A stretch of 64,000 nt of DNA, taken from positions 247,103 through 311,102 of the forward strand of contig JABIWH010000057.1 in NCBI GenBank assembly GCA_018701215.1, in the 5' to 3' direction. Below, in pieces: positions 7,915 to 16,754 of this stretch. Below the pieces are notes generated by a model that worked only from the letters and a program-made list of their open reading frames with translations, did not search any database and was not told where the DNA came from. A program made the translations under genes and the position numbers. Origin of the DNA: Rhodospirillaceae bacterium. GTDB lineage: Bacteria; Pseudomonadota; Alphaproteobacteria; GCA-2731375. The stretch's first letter is position 1; each line of letters opens with the position of its first letter.

Positions 7915-10329
7915 TCAGCCGCGTAGACGTTCGCCCTTGGGATCGAACAGTGGTTCGGTGATCAGGGTTGCCGGGCGCATTTCGCCCAGGATTTCGATCT
8001 CGAAAGCCGCGCCGGGGGCAATCATCTCCGTCGGCACGAAGCCTATAGCGACACTCTTTTCGGCAAAATGGGCGTAGCCGCCGGAGGTCACCATGCCCAC
8101 CACGGTCCCCTCGTTCCAAATCGGCTCGTCCGCCCAGACATCCGCATCGCCCGCCGCTACCACCAACGTAACGAGGCGCCGGGCCGGCGGATTGTCACGC
8201 GCCGCCAGGGCGGCCTTGCGGCCGATAAAATCGCCCTTGTTGAAATTCACGAAGCGGTCCAGCCCGGTCTCCGCCGGCGTATAGTCGGGTTTGTATTCCA
8301 GCAGCCAGGAGCCAAAGCTCTTTTCCAGGCGCAGTGACATCATCGCCCGCATGCCGAACGGCCGCAGCCCGAAATCCGCGCCGGCGTCATTGAGGGCGTG
8401 GTACAGCGCCACCTGGTCCGCACGGTCCACATAGATTTCATAGCCCAGATCGCCGGTGTAGGAGATGCGGTTGACGATGGCCCGAATATCAGCCACGGCC
8501 ATTTCACGCACGCCGAGGAAGGGAAAGCTGGGGGTTGATAAGTCCTGGTTGGTAATCCGCGCCAATAGGTCCCGCGCCTTGGGACCGGCGATCTGAAAAC
8601 CGATGCGTTCATCGGAGACATTGCGGATGGTGACCCCCTTGTCAGGTAAGTGGCGCTCGAACCAGCGCATGTGATAAGCCTGCGCCGCGTAGGAGCCGAC
8701 GACCTGAAAACAATCCTTGCTGATGTGGGAAACCGTTAAATCACCAATCAGCTTGCCAAGATGGTTCAGCATCGGGCTCAGGGTGATCCGTCCCGGGTTC
8801 GGCATGCGGTTGGCCAGGACATGGTTTAACCAGGCTTCGGCGTCTGGGCCCGCAACCTCGAACTTGGAGAAATTATGGATTTCGTTCAGGCCCACGGCCT
8901 CTCGCACGGCGCGGCATTCTTCCGCTATAACATCGAAGGCGTTGGAGCGGCGAAAGCTGGGTATCTCGTAAGGTTCTTCGCCTTTCGGCGCAAAGTAATT
9001 CACCACCTCCATGCCGTAGGCCACGCCGAAGACCGCGTTTTGCAATTTCCAGATGTCATAGGCCGGGGTGGTGTGAAGTGGCCGGGCGGCGGGCAGTTCC
9101 TCGTTCGGATAGGTGATTGCGAAACGGCGTTGGTAATTCTCCATCACCTTTGGCCGGGTGTAGTCCTTGTTGGTGTAATCACCGAAACGGGCCACATCCA
9201 TGGCGAAGACGTCCGATGACGGCTCCCCCTCCACCATCCATTCCGCGACCGTGCGCCCGACGCCGCCGCCCTGGCTGAACCCGGCCATGACGGCGCAGGC
9301 GCTCCAATAACCGGGCAGACCGGGCATCGGGCCGACCAGGGGGTTGCCATCGGGCGCGAAGGTAAACGGGCCGTTGATCACCCGCTTGATGCCGGCGGTG
9401 CCCAGACAGGGATACCGATGATAGGCCTCCGCCAAGGGCGCCTCGATGCGGTCCAGATTGTCCGGCAGCAACTCGGCGCCAAAATCCCATGATGTGCCGT
9501 CAACGGCCCAGGGCTCGCAGGCCTGTTCATAGATGCCGATTACCAGGCCCCGGCCTTCCTGGCGGAAATAGGTCTCGCCGGCCGGATCCATGATGTGGGG
9601 CAGTTCGCTCTCCCGCTCATAGACCTCGGCGATATCATCGGTCACCAGATACTGATGCTCCATGGGATGCAGGGGATGATAGACCCCCGCCATGGCACCC
9701 ACCTCGCGGGCCCACAGACCGGCCGCATTGACCACGTATTCGCAATTGACCGTGCCCTGTTCGGTAACCACCTCCCAGCTGTCATCGGGCCGGCGGTTCA
9801 GCTGCAAAACCCGATTGCGCAGGACTATTTCCGCCCCGCCCATGCGCGCTGCCTTGGCATAGGCCTGGGTGGTGCCGGAGGGGTCCAAATGGCCATCAAG
9901 GGGATCGTATAGGCCGCCGACGATGTCATTGATATTCAGGACCGGGCATAGATCCTTGATCTCCGCCGGGGTGACCAGTTCGGTGTCCAGATCCATATTG
10001 CGGTGTTTGGCCCGTTCCGCCTTGAGGAAATCCATGCGGTCGGGATCGGTGGCGATGGTGACGCCGCCCACGTGATGTAGGCCGCAGGATTGTCCCGTCA
10101 GCTCCTCCAATTCCCGGTACAGGCGAATGGTGTAACCTTGCAGGGCCGCAATATTCGGATCGGCATTGAGGGTGTGGAAGCCACCCGCCGCATGCCAGGT
10201 CGACCCGGACGTCAGCTCCGCCCGTTCGATCAGCATGACGTCGCTCCAACCGAATTTCGTCAGGTGATAGAGCACGCTGCAACCGACCACGCCGCCGCCG
10301 ATCACCACCACGCGGGCATGTGATTTCAT
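7915..10329 (-). CDS. Dimethylglycine/sarcosine dehydrogenase-like FAD oxidoreductase with GcvT domain
   Basis: An 804-residue two-part enzyme. The N-terminal half is a DAO-type FAD domain: the dinucleotide motif VVVIGGGVVGCSVLYHL is at residues about 6-22, and TWHAAGG at about 44-50 contains the tryptophan-histidine pair in which the His carries covalent FAD in dimethylglycine and sarcosine dehydrogenases. The C-terminal half (residues about 430-800) has the aminomethyltransferase (GcvT) fold, which passes the oxidised methyl group to tetrahydrofolate. The start at 10329 has a GGAGGGGGAGGG element upstream. The enzyme would demethylate an N-methyl amino acid, generating methylene-tetrahydrofolate. 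It converges with the BHMT-like gene, suggesting a one-carbon module. Exact substrate (dimethylglycine, sarcosine or another N-methyl compound) is open. Confidence 0.85.
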   Translation of the reverse strand: MKSHARVVVIGGGVVGCSVLYHLTKFGWSDVMLIERAELTSGSTWHAAGGFHTLNADPNIAALQGYTIRLYRELEELTGQSCGLHHVGGVTIATDPDRMDFLKAERAKHRNMDLDTELVTPAEIKDLCPVLNINDIVGGLYDPLDGHLDPSGTTQAYAKAARMGGAEIVLRNRVLQLNRRPDDSWEVVTEQGTVNCEYVVNAAGLWAREVGAMAGVYHPLHPMEHQYLVTDDIAEVYERESELPHIMDPAGETYFRQEGRGLVIGIYEQACEPWAVDGTSWDFGAELLPDNLDRIEAPLAEAYHRYPCLGTAGIKRVINGPFTFAPDGNPLVGPMPGLPGYWSACAVMAGFSQGGGVGRTVAEWMVEGEPSSDVFAMDVARFGDYTNKDYTRPKVMENYQRRFAITYPNEELPAARPLHTTPAYDIWKLQNAVFGVAYGMEVVNYFAPKGEEPYEIPSFRRSNAFDVIAEECRAVREAVGLNEIHNFSKFEVAGPDAEAWLNHVLANRMPNPGRITLSPMLNHLGKLIGDLTVSHISKDCFQVVGSYAAQAYHMRWFERHLPDKGVTIRNVSDERIGFQIAGPKARDLLARITNQDLSTPSFPFLGVREMAVADIRAIVNRISYTGDLGYEIYVDRADQVALYHALNDAGADFGLRPFGMRAMMSLRLEKSFGSWLLEYKPDYTPAETGLDRFVNFNKGDFIGRKAALAARDNPPARRLVTLVVAAGDADVWADEPIWNEGTVVGMVTSGGYAHFAEKSVAIGFVPTEMIAPGAAFEIEILGEMRPATLITEPLFDPKGERLRG

Positions 10330-10464
10330 AGCGCGACCCTCCCCCTCCGAAAATTGACCCTCGTACGTTTTCACTACGGCCCAAATAGGCTAGCAGAAAC
10401 CCATGTTGGTCAATGGTTCAGCTTTGGCGGGGCCGCTGAACGACACCTGGCACAGCCTTTTCCG

Positions 10465-11613
10465 TCAGCGCGCCAGATTGTAAAACTCCACCGCGTTGTC
10501 GCAGGTAATCTTTTGAATCTGTGCCGCCGTCAGACCAGCAAACTGTTCATCGATGTACTTGCTGGATTCCGGCCAGATGCCATCAGTGTGTGGATAGTCG
10601 GAGCCCCACATGAGCGTATCTTCCGACATCAGGTTTCGTGCGTTTAGCAAAATCGGTGCAATCGGATCATATTGGAACGTGGCTTTACACTGTCGCTGCC
10701 AGTACTCAGACGGCTTCAGCTCCATAAGATCACGGAACCGATCCTCAAACTCGAAATCCATACGGTCGAGCGCATAGGGAATCCAGCCGGCGCCGCTCTC
10801 GCCAAAAGAGACCTTCATTTCGGGGTAGCGTGCAAACACGCCCGCCCCCATCATTGCTGCGAGGATGTGGATCAAACCCATCTGGAAAGCCGATACGCCG
10901 GTGAACATTGCCGCTCGGCGTACGTGGTCCGAGGTCATTTCACGGGCCCTCGGCGACGTCGTCGGAAACGTGTGAAAATGCAGTGGCAACCGCACCTCGT
11001 TAACGGCCTCCCATACGGGCTCCCAGCATGGATGCCACATGGGCTCCATGTCCCAAGAGCAGGATACTTCCAGCCCGCGCAGACCCATCTTGGCGCACCG
11101 GTGGATCTCCGCCACCGCCGCGTCGATATCACCATACGGAAGACAGGCAAGGCCGATCTGGCGATCCGGGTAGTGGCTGCAGAAGTCCTTCAGCCAATCA
11201 TTGTAAATCCGGAACATCTCATTGGCGGCTTCGCCATCCTGCATCTTGGATGCGGAGCCAAGGATGCCGAAGATAACCTCGGCATCGACACCGTCACGGT
11301 CCATCTCTTTCAGGCGCATATGAGGGTCCGAAACCCTTTGGATGCCTTTTTGACCATCTTCGAACATACCGGTCTTGGCCATGATATCCACGCGACGGTT
11401 CTGGCCGGGAACGAGCTTTGCGCCACCAGGTCCCACGCCGTTCAGCAAACCGAAATTCGCGCCTTTCTTCGTGACCCATTGGGCACCATCCGGACCATCT
11501 TCCACGTACGGCATACGATCCTTTAGCGCGTTGCTCGCTTCCGACGTGAACAGCGTAGGCGGCATCCAGGGCATGTCCAGATGACAATCTGCCGAAATTC
11601 TTTGGTATTCCAT
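10465..11613 (-). CDS. Amidohydrolase-2 family protein (ACMSD-like)
   Basis: A 382-residue TIM-barrel metal enzyme of the amidohydrolase_2 family, which includes 2-amino-3-carboxymuconate-6-semialdehyde decarboxylase. The N-terminal metal motif reads DCHLDMP (residues 9-15) instead of the more usual DxHxH. The C-terminal WGSDYPHTDG (about residue 340) supplies the family's catalytic aspartate. A clear ribosome binding site, AAGGAG, precedes the ATG. It is the last gene of a minus-strand run of six catabolic genes (16325 to 10465). Family members decarboxylate or hydrolyse ring-cleavage products or aromatic acids. The variant first motif makes the metal ligation uncertain. Confidence 0.8.
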   Translation of the reverse strand: MEYQRISADCHLDMPWMPPTLFTSEASNALKDRMPYVEDGPDGAQWVTKKGANFGLLNGVGPGGAKLVPGQNRRVDIMAKTGMFEDGQKGIQRVSDPHMRLKEMDRDGVDAEVIFGILGSASKMQDGEAANEMFRIYNDWLKDFCSHYPDRQIGLACLPYGDIDAAVAEIHRCAKMGLRGLEVSCSWDMEPMWHPCWEPVWEAVNEVRLPLHFHTFPTTSPRAREMTSDHVRRAAMFTGVSAFQMGLIHILAAMMGAGVFARYPEMKVSFGESGAGWIPYALDRMDFEFEDRFRDLMELKPSEYWQRQCKATFQYDPIAPILLNARNLMSEDTLMWGSDYPHTDGIWPESSKYIDEQFAGLTAAQIQKITCDNAVEFYNLAR

Positions 11614-11745
11614 GGCGATTTAATGCTCCTTGATATGGAAGACGTCCCGATGAGGAACAGAGTAGGCATAATACGGCTGGTGATCAATCCAGGTGCGTTC
11701 CCGTTTCAGCCACCGGCCGGCTCAATTATGCCATTGGCAAAGCGA

Positions 11746-12669
11746 TCAATCCTCCTCCACCAACTCCAAGCCCTCCCGGCTCGGTCCTTCGAGCATAATC
11801 GCCCGGGTTTCGCCCAGGGGATAGATATCCGATAGAAACGTCACCCCTTCGGTGCGCAATTTGGCGATCCAGGCATCCAGATCGCCAACCGACAAAGCCA
11901 GATGGTCTTGAAACTGGCCCAAGGAAGACACAAGCGGTGCGTCCCCCTGATTGGCGTACCAGATCAGATCTACATCGCCGAAGGTAACGCCACCGCGCGG
12001 GGCACGGTACATACCCTCCGGTTTCAAGGCTGGGAACGTGCGATCGGTGGTGCGCGGCACCTTGCAGGTTGCCTCGGTCAGCGTGACGTCGCCAAATCCG
12101 GCGCGCGGCGCGGCGTTGAAATGATTTTGGTACCAAAGCTGGGCGCAAAGTGGATCGTCCTGCCACATGTGGATGTGGTTGAAGCGCTCGTTGGGATAAT
12201 CGCCGGCAATCTCGAACAAGGCGCCCTCGGGTCCCTTGAAATAGGCAAAGCCCGGTCCGCCGGGCACGGGTGTTCCCTTGGCGCGTAGTTCGGCGATTTG
12301 CGCCCGGGTTACCCCCAACAGCTCTCCGGTGCGAAACCAGGTGTTGCTGCTCAGCAGGACATAGCCGTCCTCGACGCCGGTGTACAAAGGTTGCGTCGCC
12401 ACCTCTTCGCGGGCCTCGAAGGCGGCAACAGTGGCTTGGCAATCGGTGACGTGCCAGCCGAAATGCCAGATTGCACTTTGTGGCGTGTTGGTCGGCGGCT
12501 CATCGACTTCGTCGAACAGGACCATCACCTCGTTGGGTGACAGAAGGGTGGGGAAGCCGCCCCATGAGCCGATCGAGGAGGTAGGGAACTGGCGCGTGTA
12601 GAAGCCGATCGCGGCGGCGGGATCGATGGCACGTAGATGCAGATGATGGAAACCAGGTGCGGGCAGCAT
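11746..12669 (-). CDS. Two-domain VOC (glyoxalase/extradiol dioxygenase superfamily) protein
   Basis: A 307-residue protein with two vicinal-oxygen-chelate modules. The first begins FHHLHLRAIDPAAAIGFYT at residue 7, the second FNHIHMWQDDPLCAQLWYQ near residue 160. A C-terminal LALSVGDLDAWIAKLRTEG strand-helix and an acidic end ELVEED are typical of the fold. Histidines in each module (HLH, HIH) and C-terminal Glu residues are candidate metal ligands. The start was set at 12669 because AAGGAG lies ten bases upstream; an ORF start at 12708 has no such signal. The family includes lyases, extradiol dioxygenases and isomerases, so the reaction cannot be named. Its place in a run with amidohydrolases and an ABM protein suits ring cleavage or isomerisation. 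Confidence 0.75.
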   Translation of the reverse strand: MLPAPGFHHLHLRAIDPAAAIGFYTRQFPTSSIGSWGGFPTLLSPNEVMVLFDEVDEPPTNTPQSAIWHFGWHVTDCQATVAAFEAREEVATQPLYTGVEDGYVLLSSNTWFRTGELLGVTRAQIAELRAKGTPVPGGPGFAYFKGPEGALFEIAGDYPNERFNHIHMWQDDPLCAQLWYQNHFNAAPRAGFGDVTLTEATCKVPRTTDRTFPALKPEGMYRAPRGGVTFGDVDLIWYANQGDAPLVSSLGQFQDHLALSVGDLDAWIAKLRTEGVTFLSDIYPLGETRAIMLEGPSREGLELVEED

Positions 12670-12806
12670 GATGACGTGCTCCTTTTGTTGCTCGGCGGGA
12701 TAGCCCATTCAGACTTAGTCAATCTCTCGCTGCACAATTGCGGCCCCTTTGACCTTCGCGCACCACGACGGCAGCGATCAGACGACCGCCGGCCAAGCGG
12801 AAGCCA

Positions 12807-13100
12807 TCATTCCTCGACCGTGCACCAGGCGATTGACCGATCGAGCAACAGATGCTCGGTGCTGGCCTTGTACATGGCAAGGTGCTCCGAGGCGTTGTGG
12901 CTGTCGAAAGCCGCTTCGTCAGCGTATACCTCGTGCAGATGAAGCGTATCGGCCTCGTCGTGCGGCAGCAATATATCAAACTGCAGACATCCCGGCTCGT
13001 TGGCCTTTGTCCGCGCGATATGGGTTTTTAGGAGATCCAGAAGTCGGCTCATGGATCCGGGTTTCACCAAGTATTTGACGATGACGGCCTGTTTAGCCAT
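12807..13100 (-). CDS. ABM-domain protein (putative quinol monooxygenase)
   Basis: A 97-residue single-domain protein of the antibiotic-biosynthesis-monooxygenase dimeric alpha-beta barrel fold. The recognisable pattern is an initial VIVKYLVKPGSM strand, then HIARTKANEPGCLQFDILLP, then the LHLHEVYADEAAFDSH segment with its E-x-Y motif and a C-terminal ASEHLAMY helix. Cofactor-free members oxidise quinols or polyketide anthrones; others have no known reaction. It sits between the VOC gene and the GhrA-like dehydrogenase on the same strand. A ribosome binding site with GGGGGAGG precedes the ATG. A role in oxidising an aromatic intermediate is plausible but not shown. Confidence 0.78.
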   Translation of the reverse strand: MAKQAVIVKYLVKPGSMSRLLDLLKTHIARTKANEPGCLQFDILLPHDEADTLHLHEVYADEAAFDSHNASEHLAMYKASTEHLLLDRSIAWCTVEE

Positions 13101-13148
13101 TGGTTTGCCTCCCCCTGAGGTGCGGATAGCGTGCTCGACGACGCCGGA

Positions 13149-14084
13149 TCAATATCCTGCCGTGACATCAATTTCTTGCAAGAGAGACTCGCCCGCCTCC
13201 AGCCGCCGGATGTTGGCGGTAATTTCAGTCACCAACCGGGCGACTGTCGGCCGCCGCGCCACGTGCGGCATGACGGTGACTTTGGGATGCAGCCACAGCG
13301 GGCTCTCGGGCGGCAAGGGCTCGGGCCAGAGCGCGTCGAGGGCGGCGTATGACAATTGTCCGGAATCCAGCGCATCGATCAAATCTTCATCGACCACATG
13401 CTTGCCACGACCGACGTTTATCAGCATTGCGCCTTTCGGCATCATGGCGAAAGTGCGGGCGCAGAATATGCCCTCTGTCTCCGCCGTGAGCGGCAACAAG
13501 CAGACGGCAATGTCGGTTTGGCCGAGAAAAGCTTCGAGCTGATCTGGGCCGTGAAATATCGGAACTTCGGCATCTTCTTTCGGCGTTCTGACCCAGGCCG
13601 AGACATTGAATTCCAGTGATTTTAAGACCAATGCCGGCGCTTTCGCCATCATCCCGAAGCCCAGGAACCCGATGCGCCTTGCCTCGGGCCGTGTTATCGG
13701 CCCCCGGTGCCAGTGCCGTTTCGCCTGGTGCGCCTGATAGCCGGGCATATCGCGATGGAAACGAAGCACATGCATGATGACGTATTCCGTCATCATCGGA
13801 TCGCCGCCCGACGGCTCCAGCTTTCCCAGCGGCACGTTCGGTAGGTTCGGATGGTCGACAATGTCATTAACGCCCGCCGCGCGCGTGAACATGGCTTTCA
13901 AATTCGGAAATGCGGGGAGGATGTCGAAATCGGGGTGCATGAATGCGAGATAGTCGATTTCCGTCAGCTCTCCCGCATCGGGCCAAATGCGAACCTCCAA
14001 ATTGGGCAGCTGTGCTTGAAATTCGCCGCGCCACGCCTCGGCGTTGCTGATAAATTTGTCCAGATTGATGATAAGTAGTGCCAC
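13149..14084 (-). CDS. GhrA-like 2-hydroxyacid dehydrogenase
   Basis: A 311-residue NAD(P)-dependent reductase of the D-2-hydroxyacid dehydrogenase superfamily, closest in pattern to glyoxylate/hydroxypyruvate reductase A. Recognisable parts are the N-terminal AWRGEFQAQLPNLEVRIWP, the INVGRGKHVVDEDLIDAL motif after the nucleotide domain, ALDALWPEPLPPESPLW and the catalytic HVARRP end. The dinucleotide loop reads GFLGFGMMAKAP, so the third glycine of the normal GxGxxG is an alanine, a small oddity that may alter cofactor binding. It lies within the minus-strand catabolic run. The substrate would be a small 2-oxo acid or a product of the neighbouring enzymes. Confidence 0.82.
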   Translation of the reverse strand: MALLIINLDKFISNAEAWRGEFQAQLPNLEVRIWPDAGELTEIDYLAFMHPDFDILPAFPNLKAMFTRAAGVNDIVDHPNLPNVPLGKLEPSGGDPMMTEYVIMHVLRFHRDMPGYQAHQAKRHWHRGPITRPEARRIGFLGFGMMAKAPALVLKSLEFNVSAWVRTPKEDAEVPIFHGPDQLEAFLGQTDIAVCLLPLTAETEGIFCARTFAMMPKGAMLINVGRGKHVVDEDLIDALDSGQLSYAALDALWPEPLPPESPLWLHPKVTVMPHVARRPTVARLVTEITANIRRLEAGESLLQEIDVTAGY

Positions 14085-14133
14085 GAGCCCACCTTCACGT
14101 TTGTTTTATATCGACCCACAGCCGACCGCTCAC

Positions 14134-15282
14134 TTATGTCGTGATGCCAAGCAGCCCGGCCGCCGTGCCGCCAAGGATCGCGATTTTTTCGGCATCATTC
14201 AAGTCGGGCGTTTCCAGGATCAGATCGATCGCGGTCGTCGTCCACGGATAGGGATAGTCGGTGCCGACCATAAGCTGGCTGGCCCCGACCTCGGCGGCAA
14301 GATGGCGTACTCCCTCAGGCCGGAAAACCATGGTGTCGTAATACAACTGCTTGAGGTAGGCGGACGGCGTTTTCTTAATGGCCCCGTGTGTACCCCCAGG
14401 AGAAAGATCAGGACGAACCGAGCCACCGTGATCAAAACGGCCGGCATAGGAGGGCAGGAAGCCACCGGCATGGGCCGCGCAGATTTTCAGGCCAGGGTAT
14501 CTATCAAGCGTGCCCTCGAATATCAGATGCGAGAGCGCAATCGTGGTTTCCAGAGGATTGCCAATGACGTTGCTGAGATAGCCATTGCCCTTGAACCTTG
14601 CGCCCAATTGCGCCGGCGCGCCATCGCCTTGGGGATGAATAAAGGCGAGCACGCCGAGTTCCTCGACCTTGGCCCAAAACGGATTGAATCTGGGCTCGCT
14701 GATTTCCTCACCCGCGACATTGCCGCCGATGGCCACGCCACGCAGGCCGTATTTCTTCACGCCTTCCTCAAGCTGCGCGGCCGCAAGATCAGGAAACTGC
14801 AGGGCGACAGATGCGAAAGCCACGAACCGATCTGAATTTTTGGCGCAGGCCTCGGCCAGTGCGCTGTTCTGAATATCGATAATCTGTTTGGCGAGATCCC
14901 GATCATCGATCCTGTACCAATTGGGATTGATGCTCAACGCCTCGATATCGATGCCTTGTTCATCCATTGTCCTGATGCGCAGGTCGACCTCGGTCGCCAT
15001 GTCGAGGTCCGCTCGCAGCCCCGGCCCGGCAAGTTCATGACCCATCAGCGCCAGCGCCCCGGGTACCGCACAATGCGCATGGATGTCCACGGTCCTCACC
15101 CGCGTGCCGTTGTATACGACTTCGCGGCGTTTGGGCTTTCCGTGCGCAGCCGGCCCTGCCTCCAAACCACATGCGACAAACACCAACCCATCGCCGGATC
15201 CGGCCGTCGGAGCAGTGACCTCCTTGCCATGTGTCATGGTGCGCATGTTTCCAAATTTCTGGTCGCGGATACTATTGGGCAT
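14134..15282 (-). CDS. Amidohydrolase-2 family protein (ACMSD-like)
   Basis: A 382-residue member of the same superfamily as the products at 10465 and 15483 but clearly a different subgroup. The metal motif is VDIHAHCAVPGAL (residues about 69-81), and AAHAGGFLPSYAGRFDHG (about 280) and MVGTDYPYPW (about 335) carry the later His and Asp ligands. This pattern is that of ACMSD-like decarboxylases and gamma-resorcylate-type enzymes. The N-terminal 65 residues before the metal motif are longer than usual, so the true start may be at one of the Met codons at 15246 or 15237; no start has a strong ribosome binding site. It lies in the minus-strand catabolic run and may act on a carboxylated ring-cleavage product. 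Confidence 0.78.
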   Translation of the reverse strand: MPNSIRDQKFGNMRTMTHGKEVTAPTAGSGDGLVFVACGLEAGPAAHGKPKRREVVYNGTRVRTVDIHAHCAVPGALALMGHELAGPGLRADLDMATEVDLRIRTMDEQGIDIEALSINPNWYRIDDRDLAKQIIDIQNSALAEACAKNSDRFVAFASVALQFPDLAAAQLEEGVKKYGLRGVAIGGNVAGEEISEPRFNPFWAKVEELGVLAFIHPQGDGAPAQLGARFKGNGYLSNVIGNPLETTIALSHLIFEGTLDRYPGLKICAAHAGGFLPSYAGRFDHGGSVRPDLSPGGTHGAIKKTPSAYLKQLYYDTMVFRPEGVRHLAAEVGASQLMVGTDYPYPWTTTAIDLILETPDLNDAEKIAILGGTAAGLLGITT

Positions 15283-15482
15283 TTTTTCGTCGCAGGCAAT
15301 GAACGGCCGGGCTTGCGAAATTTACACCCTCCAAGGACGATGCCGGAAAAATCATTCCAGACGTTGGATAGCTGTTGCAGTGAGAATTTTCAGATTATCA
15401 AGTCAGGCCACTTCCGCTCCAGCCCCGATCTCGAGCATTGGTAACCAGGTCATGGAATGGCTTCCCCTAAAACCTAGCTATG

Positions 15483-16325
15483 TCAGGGTTTCCCTGGCGC
15501 CCAGCCGTAAGCGCTCTCGCAAGCGCCGCCCATCAGCATTGCCCGTTCACTTTCGCTCAGGCGGTCGGTAAGGCGGAAAGGTTCGACAGCCTGTTCGTAG
15601 TTGACGACCGCGAACGCGCGCGTCCAGTCGGTGCCCCACAGGCAGCGGTCGAAACCCCAGGCGTCGAATACGCGGGCAAGGGGGTCCCAGATGTCCGGGT
15701 AGGGGTAACCCTCTTGCGACAGGGTGCATGCCCCGCTGATCTTGATCACCGCGTTCGGGCGGCTGGCCAGGTCGAGCACCTTTGGCAGGTCGGCCCAGGG
15801 CTCCGGCGGGGTGGGCGGCGTACGGGGCTGCACGATGCCTAGATGATCGATGATGAATCGGTTGTCGGGATGGCGGTCGACAACCGCCGTGCCCGCCTCC
15901 AGATTGCCCCAGCAGAGCATGTTGACGGGTAGGTCGTGGCGCACGGCTTCGCGCAGTATCCGGTCGATGCCTGGGCCGTCGGGGTCACGTCCCGGCTCGC
16001 CGGTCATCATGATGCGGATGCCGACGGTGCCCGGCGTTTGCTTCCAATCGGAAATTACATCGGCCACCGCCGGGTCCGAGGCGTCGACCGGTTTGACGAG
16101 GCCAAAACGACCAGGATGGGCATTGCGCACCTCGACCGCATATGAGGCGTCGTATTGGTACATGGTAAAGGCGGATATGAAGATCGCGCCATCGACGCCG
16201 ACCGCATCCATCGCCGCTACCATCTCGTCGCCGGTGACGTGGTCCGGCCAATTCGGCACCGCGTGCCAAGGTCGGTCCGGCGTGTTGGCGGCATAGGCGT
16301 GGATTTGGGAATCTATGATCGACAT
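15483..16325 (-). CDS. Amidohydrolase family protein (LigI/PDC-hydrolase-like)
   Basis: A 280-residue compact amidohydrolase_2 protein beginning MSIIDSQIHAYAANTPDRPW, with the IDSQIHAY metal motif at the very N-terminus. Later segments, FIIDHLGIVQPRTPP (about residue 155) and CLWGTDWTRAF (about 235), carry the His and catalytic Asp. This short architecture resembles 2-pyrone-4,6-dicarboxylate hydrolase and related lactonases. The start at 16325 was chosen because AGAGGAACC lies upstream and the metal motif follows directly; the open frame extends 57 codons further without signal. It is the first gene of the minus-strand run down to 10465, so its promoter should lie just upstream of 16325. Confidence 0.8.
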   Translation of the reverse strand: MSIIDSQIHAYAANTPDRPWHAVPNWPDHVTGDEMVAAMDAVGVDGAIFISAFTMYQYDASYAVEVRNAHPGRFGLVKPVDASDPAVADVISDWKQTPGTVGIRIMMTGEPGRDPDGPGIDRILREAVRHDLPVNMLCWGNLEAGTAVVDRHPDNRFIIDHLGIVQPRTPPTPPEPWADLPKVLDLASRPNAVIKISGACTLSQEGYPYPDIWDPLARVFDAWGFDRCLWGTDWTRAFAVVNYEQAVEPFRLTDRLSESERAMLMGGACESAYGWAPGKP

Positions 16326-16554
16326 CGGAGCGGTTCCTCTTCGCAGGACAGATTTTAGTATTGCAGTGGTATTGCAACAGTTTGCGACGGTCACGTCGAG
16401 GCGGGATCGAAATCCGGGAGCAAGAGAGCCGCTCCAGCCAAGGGCTTGGCCAGCTATCGAACTTCCGATCTTTTGGCGGAGGCTAGCGAAGCCCAACTCT
16501 TTTGCCCGATTAGACTAAGTGCCAAAGGGTATTTGAAAGCTGCTGAAAGAGCCA

Positions 16555-16641
16555 TTTGCCATTCAGTCCTAGATCGCAGAACCAGCGATAGGCTAGATTG
16601 AGATGGACCTCTCCACAAAGCAGCCGGTTATCACCTGATGT
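16555..16641 (-). pseudogene. Remnant of an IS1182-type transposase
   Basis: About 29 residues, with the core RLLCGEVHLNLAYRWFCDL, match the highly conserved N-terminal segment of IS1182-group DDE transposases (the RLCEEVHLNLAYRWFCRLGL pattern). The similarity ends at both sides within an open frame that spans 16510-16752. There is no catalytic DDE domain, no terminal inverted repeat that I could see, and no start. It is therefore a small decayed fragment. It fills part of the gap between two minus-strand catabolic genes (16326-16754), which otherwise shows nothing recognisable apart from the expected promoter zone of the gene starting at 16325. Confidence 0.55.
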
Positions 16642-16754
16642 CGAGCCAGGCTGGAAAAATCGGAGGCCGCCACGGATGACAGAGACCTGCCATGGCGAAA
16701 GACCAGAAAATTCGGTGCAGCCATTAAGCGGTCTAGAACTCTTGCCGCCCATTA

